Shown here in pieces: positions 26,952 through 33,241 of a DNA stretch of 33,241 bases (the stretch's first letter is position 1; every line of letters starts with the position of its first letter). Source of the stretch: Candidatus Binatia bacterium (GTDB taxonomy: Bacteria > Desulfobacterota > Binatia > UBA9968); NCBI GenBank assembly GCA_025924215.1, contig JAICEJ010000007.1:1-33241 (forward strand), read 5' to 3'. Position numbers and translations under genes: made by a program. The notes under the pieces were generated by a model, which was given only the letters and a program-made list of their open reading frames with translations, had not been told where the DNA came from and ran no database searches.

Positions 26952-27742
26952 CAGCTGGTGCCTTTGTCCGACAAGTTTTTATCTTGATTACCGCGGCTGG
27001 CGTCGGGTTTGTACCTGCACCGGTCGGTTCCTCCGACCAGGCGCACGAGTGCCCTATGCCCGAGCGTTTCTACGAATTTGAGCCGCCGCTGACAAAGACG
27101 GCCAAAGCGCTCGCCACCGGTCGGGAAGTGGTTATTGTCGCGCTTGGCGGGTCCTCAACTCTCGGACTTGCCGCCGGGGCGACCGCTCTCGCCTGGCCCA
27201 CGCGCCTTGGTTCGGTGCTTACCGATCGGTTTCCATCTGCGCGCATCAAGGTTGTCAACCGCGCCGCCGCGCGACAAACGGCAAAGCAGGTGCTAGAGCG
27301 CCTGGACCGCGATATTCTACCCGTGAAACCCAACCTTGTGATCTGGGAGACCGGCACGATGGAGGCAGTTCGTGGCTCCGACGTCGACGCATTCCGCGAG
27401 ACGGTGCGGACCGGAATCGACGAACTGCGCGCCGCCGGAGCCGAGATAGTGCTGATGAATATGCAATTCTCACGTGAGACCGAGGCGATGATTCACTTCG
27501 AACCCTACCTCATTGCGCTTCGCCAAGTGGCGGACGCCACTGAGACCCCGCTGTTCCGCCGCCGTGGCATTATGCGCTATTGGGCCGAGAGCGGTTTGCT
27601 CGATCTGAGGGTCAAAGAGGATACGAAGCGCCGTCAGCTCGCCGTGAAGCTTTACGACTGTATCGGACGCGCAATGGCTGACTTCGTGACGCGCGGCATA
27701 CCTGACAGTAACTCCGCGGCTAATCCCGGGAGCGGCCGATAA
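26948..27742 (+). CDS. SGNH/GDSL-type hydrolase-like exported protein
   Basis: VVIVALGGSSTLGLAAGATALAWPTRLGSVL...VVNRAAARQTAKQVLERL...PNLVIWETGTMEAVRG; ATGA overlap with opgC stop; N-terminal signal. Confidence 0.8.
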   Translation: MTAGAFVRQVFILITAAGVGFVPAPVGSSDQAHECPMPERFYEFEPPLTKTAKALATGREVVIVALGGSSTLGLAAGATALAWPTRLGSVLTDRFPSARIKVVNRAAARQTAKQVLERLDRDILPVKPNLVIWETGTMEAVRGSDVDAFRETVRTGIDELRAAGAEIVLMNMQFSRETEAMIHFEPYLIALRQVADATETPLFRRRGIMRYWAESGLLDLRVKEDTKRRQLAVKLYDCIGRAMADFVTRGIPDSNSAANPGSGR

Positions 27743-27792
27743 ACGCGTCTCGGCGGGCACTTCCCTCATCTGCGATGTTCATGCTGCTGAGC

Positions 27793-28809
27793 CTATTTGC
27801 TCTTATACGCCGTATTGAAGAATCCTTCGTCGTCGAGTTTTTTTAGCCAGCTGGAATCGACGATCCGCTCAGCTTTGACCGAGGCCACTTTCGGATTTTG
27901 CTCCGCAACGTATTTGATCACAGTTTGGGTTCCTTCGACCGTCGGATAAGGTTTGCGATCGAGTTCCTCAAGGGCCTCTGTGTAGAAATCTTCAGCCGCG
28001 TCCGGATTGGGCAATCTAAGATTTTTCGCCAGAACTTCCTTAACCGATTGCTTGTTTTCTTTGTTAAACACATAAGCGTAGCCTTCGATTACGGCGCGAA
28101 TGAAGCTGTCATAGAGTTTCGGATTTGCCGTCATCTGATCTCTGCGTGAGGCCAGCACCGTGTTCTGGTACGGAATCTTCGCCTGATTGAGATTCAACAG
28201 TTGGGTATAGCCCTTGCTGATCATCGTTTTAGTAGCAAGCCGCTGCAGCATCGCGGCATCGAGCCCCCTTTGCTCCAGCGCCGCCATCCGTTCTGGGTCC
28301 AGGCCGGTTTGCATCAGTATGATCCTGTCCCGCTTTGGATCCAGGTCCAGGTGGTCCAAAGCGATCAAAGCTGAAATATGGGAGGAGCCGCCGAATCGTG
28401 CCGTGCCGAGGCGCTTCCCCTTGAGATCTGCCGCAGTCTTGATCGCAGGCTGGGTGATCAAAGTAAAAGGTGACGTGTTGCTGATGCCCAGAAACATGGC
28501 GATGTCGGCGCCCCCGGCAATTAGACTCACCAGAGCGGCGGGCGCATTTGCCGCCACCTGGATTTCACCGGCCGCCAACATCTGGCTAACGAGCGAGCCG
28601 CCCATGACAAATAACATTTGGACATCGAGCCCGTACTTTTCGAATATTTTCTTGTCCCTTGCGACCCAAAGCGGAGTGTTATGCGGAGTCGCAGTAGAAA
28701 CAGCCAATTTTAACTGCGACAGCTTCGAAGATTGCGCCGGCGCAGATGCACTGAAGATGAGAACGATACAAAGCGCCAACAATCCAGCCAATAGAGATTT
28801 TATCCTCAT
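27793..28809 (-). CDS. ABC transporter substrate-binding protein, NMT1/SsuA-like
   Basis: Signal peptide; LKLAVSTATPHNTPLWVARDKKIFEKYGLDVQMLFVMGGSLVSQMLAAGEIQVA; start at the ATG spaced 6 nt from GGAGGA. Confidence 0.9.
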   Translation of the reverse strand: MRIKSLLAGLLALCIVLIFSASAPAQSSKLSQLKLAVSTATPHNTPLWVARDKKIFEKYGLDVQMLFVMGGSLVSQMLAAGEIQVAANAPAALVSLIAGGADIAMFLGISNTSPFTLITQPAIKTAADLKGKRLGTARFGGSSHISALIALDHLDLDPKRDRIILMQTGLDPERMAALEQRGLDAAMLQRLATKTMISKGYTQLLNLNQAKIPYQNTVLASRRDQMTANPKLYDSFIRAVIEGYAYVFNKENKQSVKEVLAKNLRLPNPDAAEDFYTEALEELDRKPYPTVEGTQTVIKYVAEQNPKVASVKAERIVDSSWLKKLDDEGFFNTAYKSK

Positions 28810-28838
28810 TACCATTCCTCCAAGTTTAGATCTCGCCA

Positions 28839-28849
28839 TGATCAGATCA
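28839..28849. repeat. 11-bp palindrome TGATC-A-GATCA upstream of the substrate-binding protein gene
   Basis: Read directly; lies in the divergent intergenic region. Confidence 0.35.
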
Positions 28850-29012
28850 AATCATATATTCCCGCTCCCGAACAGTAGTGACCATTTTCCTGGCGCGGGC
28901 CGATCAGGCAACTTGTCTCCGTCTCACATCGAAATTCCGGTTGCAATTCCCTACAACCGGTAATATGGCAGAAGCAGACAAAGCAATCCTGTGGCGAAAG
29001 GAGATTGTTCCA

Positions 29013-29207
29013 ATGGCCGATCGATACAAAGTCGATTGCAGAAAATTTCCCAGCGATCAGGGCTGCACCGTGACCATCTCGGGATCGATCGATGAAGTCG
29101 TCGAGCTCGGATGGCTCCACGCCAAAACACACCATGCGCACAAGGACGAAGAAGAAACCGGCATCAAAGAATGGATTCGAGGTAACGCTGAAGCAGCAAA
29201 CGACTAG
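29013..29207 (+). CDS. DUF1059 family small protein
   Basis: MADRYKVDCRKFPSDQGCTVTISGSIDEVVELGWLHAKTHHAHKDEEETGIKEWIRGNAEAAND; GGAG upstream. Confidence 0.82.
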   Translation: MADRYKVDCRKFPSDQGCTVTISGSIDEVVELGWLHAKTHHAHKDEEETGIKEWIRGNAEAAND

Positions 29208-29408
29208 TTTTGAGTTTCTGTCTCGGAATGGTTGCTTGCAGGCACATTGGCGGCCTAAGAGCCGCCGGAACCATACTCAATTGATAATTTCGCGGTGCTT
29301 TGAACCTAACCGGCGTATCATCCGGGAAGTGTGAAGCAGTGGAGGCCTGGTACCTTAACGATTCACGTTTGAATTTTTGCCCGTTGAACATCACAGGAGG
29401 GTGATAGC

Positions 29409-30272
29409 ATGAGCATTGCCTACAATCCCGCGGATAATTTTGCAGTAAAGATTTCGGAAGTGGAATTTCGTCGCGCTCCGGCGCGAACCTTAATGGCAAG
29501 AATCTATCAGCCGCAAGGCGATGGGCCGTTTCCGGCATTGTTAGATGTGCATGGCGGCGCGTGGAACAACCAGGACCGCACAGCCAATGCTCCAATGGAC
29601 GAGAAACTCGCGGCCAGCGGCCTTCTCGTCGTCGCCATCGACCTGACTGTTGCGCCGGAAGCGCCATATCCGGCTTCCGTGCAAGACGCCAACTATGGGG
29701 TGCGCTGGCTGAAAGCGAACGCAGCCAAGTGGAACGGCGATCCGAAGACGGTCGGCGCGCTCGGCAGCTCCAGCGGTGGCCATGTAATGGAACTTTGCGC
29801 CATGCGCCCGCATGATCCGCGCTACAGCGCGCATTTATTGGCGGAAGCCGCAGATATCGACGCCACGTTGGCCTACTTAGCGACGCGATCGCCGGTAAGT
29901 GATCCTTTTACTCGATTTAAGCACGCCGAGAAAATGGGTCGCGAGGAGATGGTGCAATACACTAAAAATTATTTCAATCCATGGGAAACCATCCACGAAG
30001 GCAATCCACAGGAAATTCTTGATCGCGGCGAGGCGGTAACCTTGCGGCCGCTGCTGATTATGCAGGGTGAATTGGACGACAATGTGCTGCCATCGGCTCA
30101 GGAAAAGTTCGCCGCATCCTACCGCGCCGCCGGGGGTGACTGTGAACTGGAAATTTTCGCAGGCTGCGAACACAGGTGGGTCGCCGAACCTGGACCGCAG
30201 ACCGATCGAGCGGCGGAGATGGTCAAGGATTTCATCGCCCGGCAGTTAAGCACGTTTCGTCGAGCTGCTTAG
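29409..30272 (+). CDS. Alpha/beta hydrolase (esterase/lipase, HSL-like)
   Basis: LLDVHGGAWNNQDR, VGALGSSSGGHVMELCAM (GxSxG-like), PLLIMQGELDDNVLPSAQEKF, GCEHRW; GGAGGG RBS. Confidence 0.9.
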   Translation: MSIAYNPADNFAVKISEVEFRRAPARTLMARIYQPQGDGPFPALLDVHGGAWNNQDRTANAPMDEKLAASGLLVVAIDLTVAPEAPYPASVQDANYGVRWLKANAAKWNGDPKTVGALGSSSGGHVMELCAMRPHDPRYSAHLLAEAADIDATLAYLATRSPVSDPFTRFKHAEKMGREEMVQYTKNYFNPWETIHEGNPQEILDRGEAVTLRPLLIMQGELDDNVLPSAQEKFAASYRAAGGDCELEIFAGCEHRWVAEPGPQTDRAAEMVKDFIARQLSTFRRAA

Positions 30273-30305
30273 GCAAGCTGCAGCCGTCGGTGTTTGTTGC
30301 GAGGT

Positions 30306-30343
30306 ATAAGGAGGCCCGACCCAGTCGCGCCTCCTTATTTTTT
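30306..30343 (+). terminator. Rho-independent terminator after the alpha/beta hydrolase
   Basis: ATAAGGAGGC / GCCTCCTTAT 10-bp stem followed by a T run. Confidence 0.9.
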
Positions 30344-30457
30344 GAATCGAAGTCTCAGACTCTTAGAACAACGCGCGGAACAGTCCGCCTTGACTTCACA
30401 CAGCAGCTAAACTGCTAGGAAACAGCGCACCCGTGTGTTCCCGGCAGAGAGCTGCCT

Positions 30458-32290
30458 CTATGCCTTCTCCGCCGCTGCATTCCTACCTGCGATGAAACCC
30501 TGAGTCGTGCAGCGCCCCATGCCGTGCTGATTAAAGCCGCCTGCCGACTCGCCGGCGCAATAAAGTCCCGGGATCAGCTGTCCGTTGAGGTCGATCACCT
30601 GGCATTTCGCATTGATGCGTAGACCGGTGCGGGTGTCGTGAACCAGCGGAGTTCCCCAGGCGGCGTAAAACGGCGGCGTCTGAATCTTGAATTTGGGCGT
30701 CGGCTTGCCGAAATCTTTATCTTCTCCGGCATCGACAAACGAGTTGTACCGAGCCACCGTCGCTTCCAAGGTTGCGCCATTCATCGGCTTGGCCTGATAC
30801 TCGTTCTTTATCGCTACCGCCAAGTCCCCAAGCGTTTTCGCACTGAAAAAATACCCGTCGGGATCCACGTACGGCGGCGCCACATTCCAACCGTTACGAT
30901 TGACCGCGTCGGCGTCAAAGATCGCCCACACCGGACCGGGGGAATAATCCGGCGGCTGGGAATATTCGTTCATCGCCACCGCGGCGTTGAAAAAGTTATA
31001 CTTCGTCGGATGAAACTCTATGTTCTCATTGTTGCGATAATCGTTGGGCGTGTAAGGACAAATATCATTGCACACATTGCCGTGCGGGTAGTCACCCTTG
31101 GTTTCATCATAGAATCTCTTGCCGACCTGATTAACTAAAATGAGATCGTGCCAATTCTTGACGCTCAATCCCTGGGCTTTAACCACCGGGAAGATCGGGC
31201 TCTCAAGCTCCCACGTCATATAGTTGAATTTTGTGCCGATGGCGCGTTGGGTCCGGATGTTGTCGCCGTTTTCCAAAATCTGATTGGCAAAGCCCCAGAG
31301 TGATGCGCCAATGGCCATGCCAGCCAGTTCGCCGCTGGCGTCCTGGTAGGAGTAAGGCTCTCCGGCAACCTGCAACACATCGGTCAGACGCGGGTCGAAC
31401 ATGCGGCGGAAATGCAGATTACTGGTCATCCCGCCGGTGGCGACGACGATCCCCTTCTTGGCGCGAATGTTCACGTTGGGCTTGGTGCTGTCGATATTGC
31501 CATCGGTGCGGAAGCTTTTCAGCGGTTTCGACTCACTCGGCATAATCCGGGGCCGGTAGTAGGCTGACATCCCGACCACCCGCCGCGCGCCTTGCGTCTC
31601 ACGGATCAAGCTTGTCATCTTATAGTTTAACAGGAACTTTACGCCCTTCTTGCGCGCGCTTGCCTCGAGCGGCCGGATAAGACCGGTTCCCGGGCGGGCG
31701 TTTGGGCTTTCCGGCCCTGCGCCCTTCTTCCAGAACGTATGATTTTCCCGCGGCGCCGAGTTGCCGGTGGTATGCGCCCCTTGGTTGTCCGGCGGGATGT
31801 CCTTGAACTCCACGCCATTGGCGACTAGAAACTCATAAGTCGGCGCGCAGTGATCAGCAAAGGCGCGCATCACCTCACGATCGTTGTAGCGGTAATCCGG
31901 CCAACCATTCGGCTGCACTATCGACCAGTCGGTCAGATCGCTAAAGACCACGTCAGGAGAATCCTCGATACCGAATTTTCTCTGGGCGCTAGTCCCGCCG
32001 CCGAGCGGAATATTGCCGCCGCTCAAGATGGCGTGCCCGCCGACGTCGTAATTTGCTTCGACCACGATCACTGAAGCGCCCTCTTCGACCGCTCGGATAG
32101 CGGCAGGAAGACCGGCCGCTCCCGAACCGATCACGATCACGTCGGCTTCAAAATCCCAGGTCTGCGGCAATTTCCCATAGCTGGCGCCCAATGTGCCGGG
32201 TCCGAAGCTCTCATCGGTGTCATCTGCCGTTGCCGTGGTCGTCACCAAATCACGTCGTGAGAGATCGCTCTTTCGTCCGCCTATTTCCAT
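30458..32290 (-). CDS. FAD-dependent oxidoreductase (fumarate reductase/ketosteroid dehydrogenase-like)
   Basis: ADVIVIGSGAAGLPAAIRAVEEGASVIVVEANYDVGGHAILSGGN; C-term PGLYCAGESAGGFNQHGMGRCTTQGFIAGRNAA; start ATG 32290 behind GAAAGGAGAG. Confidence 0.93.
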   Translation of the reverse strand: MEIGGRKSDLSRRDLVTTTATADDTDESFGPGTLGASYGKLPQTWDFEADVIVIGSGAAGLPAAIRAVEEGASVIVVEANYDVGGHAILSGGNIPLGGGTSAQRKFGIEDSPDVVFSDLTDWSIVQPNGWPDYRYNDREVMRAFADHCAPTYEFLVANGVEFKDIPPDNQGAHTTGNSAPRENHTFWKKGAGPESPNARPGTGLIRPLEASARKKGVKFLLNYKMTSLIRETQGARRVVGMSAYYRPRIMPSESKPLKSFRTDGNIDSTKPNVNIRAKKGIVVATGGMTSNLHFRRMFDPRLTDVLQVAGEPYSYQDASGELAGMAIGASLWGFANQILENGDNIRTQRAIGTKFNYMTWELESPIFPVVKAQGLSVKNWHDLILVNQVGKRFYDETKGDYPHGNVCNDICPYTPNDYRNNENIEFHPTKYNFFNAAVAMNEYSQPPDYSPGPVWAIFDADAVNRNGWNVAPPYVDPDGYFFSAKTLGDLAVAIKNEYQAKPMNGATLEATVARYNSFVDAGEDKDFGKPTPKFKIQTPPFYAAWGTPLVHDTRTGLRINAKCQVIDLNGQLIPGLYCAGESAGGFNQHGMGRCTTQGFIAGRNAAAEKA

Positions 32291-32401
32291 CCGTAACTCT
32301 CCTTTCAATGATCAGCTAATTAATTATCGATTCAACTACTTAATAAATTTTACGAAAGAGTTGCACTAGCATCGACAGCTCTTAGTAGGGCCGGAGGGAT
32401 T

Positions 32402-32893
32402 CTAGCGGCTGATCATCCGGTCGATTGAGAACGCCCCGGCACCGCCAAACAGAAGCGCCAGCGCCATGAGCAGCAGCGCAAGGGTATACTCGATTCCGCT
32501 TCCACCGCCTTTTTGCTGCAGAAAAAAACCGTGGCCCCAATGGCTTTTGAACATGGCCGTCGCAATAAAGATCGCCAGAAAGAAGGCTGCGGGCCTGACT
32601 AAGAAACCAAGCGCCATCGAGACTACGGTAAATAGTTCGACGAAGGTGCCGAACATGCCAATGGCAACAGGAATGTGATACTTGTTGCGCCAGTTAGTAA
32701 CCTGATCCTTGATGCCTTTGCCCCCGTGCCAGCCGAATGCATGCTGGGTGCCGTGAAAAAAAAACGTCACCGCCAAGCCAAAACGTAAAAACACATAGGA
32801 CAACGAGTTAGTCGTTTGAAATAACCAATCCACTCTTCCTCCGGATTTAACACCTGTTTTGATAGGGATCGAGCCGCCATCAAAGTTGTTCAT
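32402..32893 (-). CDS. DoxX-family membrane protein
   Basis: LSYVFLRFGLAVTFFFHGTQHAFGWHGGKG...PVAIGMFGTFVELFTVVSMALGFLVRPAAFFLAIFIATAMFKSHW. Confidence 0.88.
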   Translation of the reverse strand: MNNFDGGSIPIKTGVKSGGRVDWLFQTTNSLSYVFLRFGLAVTFFFHGTQHAFGWHGGKGIKDQVTNWRNKYHIPVAIGMFGTFVELFTVVSMALGFLVRPAAFFLAIFIATAMFKSHWGHGFFLQQKGGGSGIEYTLALLLMALALLFGGAGAFSIDRMISR

Positions 32894-33133
32894 GCGATAC
32901 CCAGGCGATTACGATTATCCGTTTCTCTTATTTCAATTTTATCCCTCTCGTCAATCCGAAAGTTCGCGCCATCTTCATGGCAAGACCATAACGAGTGGGC
33001 ATTGATCGTCAGAATTATCCGGCAGGAAATTCTAGACCAGCGCAAAGAAAGCCGATGAGTTGACAGCGCCTGGCAATGATCATTGGATGAGAAATTTTTG
33101 AAGAAATTATTCCGTTGGCCCGCTTCGCGTGGT

Positions 33134-33241
33134 CTACAACTCTTCGCTTAGCCAAGCGGCGGCACTTGTGGTGTTATCAAACACGGCCACTCTGAAGCCG
33201 CGGCTACATAGCGAATCACGCAGCAGCTGCAGCCGCCCGCA
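33134..33241 (-). CDS. C-terminal fragment of an uncharacterised protein truncated by window edge
   Basis: Minus frame open to the edge: CGRLQLLRDSLCSRGFRVAVFDNTTSAAAWLSEEL*; coding-like composition only. Confidence 0.4.
   Translation of the reverse strand, partial: CGRLQLLRDSLCSRGFRVAVFDNTTSAAAWLSEEL

Noticed and set aside
28214-28963. 249-aa plus-strand ORF
   Set aside because: Antisense shadow of the substrate-binding protein gene.
1-33241. CRISPR arrays, tRNA/rRNA genes, insertion sequences, integrases, phage genes
   Set aside because: None seen by reading: no regularly spaced repeats, no cloverleaf-like or rRNA stretches, no transposase/integrase motifs. Subtle tRNAs could be missed without a scan.

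Overview
Window from an unidentified GC-moderate bacterial chromosome; it reads like an environmental proteobacterium-like genome, but taxonomy cannot be established here. There are three zones. (1) 1-9.3 kb is mixed metabolic and housekeeping: a ring-hydroxylating dioxygenase alpha C-terminus plus beta subunit, a DUF2231-Rieske protein, an FAH-family hydrolase, an OpgD/OpgG-like periplasmic glucan protein, two MFS permeases, a GGQ release-factor-like rescue protein, and small Zn-finger and basic proteins. (2) 9.3-27.7 kb is a long, entirely plus-strand glycan gene cluster. It is preceded by a ~570-bp intergenic region with a textbook sigma54 -24/-12 element, a pair of TTAGAC-N3-GT..AA dyads and a dense run of short palindromes. 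Genes in order: GH(TIM barrel)-GT2 fusion, MsbA/NdvA-type ABC exporter, SAM methyltransferase, two tandem paralogous glycosyltransferases, ChbG/YdjC deacetylase, two more SAM methyltransferases, a secreted agarase/beta-galactosidase-like GH with a possible CBM9-like C-terminus, and two GT39/ArnT-type membrane glycosyltransferases. These are followed by OpgC with a Phd/YefM-antitoxin-like N-terminal extension, coupled by ATGA to an SGNH hydrolase. (3) 27.8-33.2 kb is accessory metabolism: NMT1-type substrate-binding protein, DUF1059, alpha/beta hydrolase with a strong intrinsic terminator, FAD oxidoreductase, DoxX, and a truncated edge ORF. The best candidate for an undescribed system is the sigma54-preceded GH-GT2/ABC/methyltransferase/GT39 cluster with the adjacent OpgC-SGNH acylation pair. 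All family calls are from sequence reading only; no searches were run.
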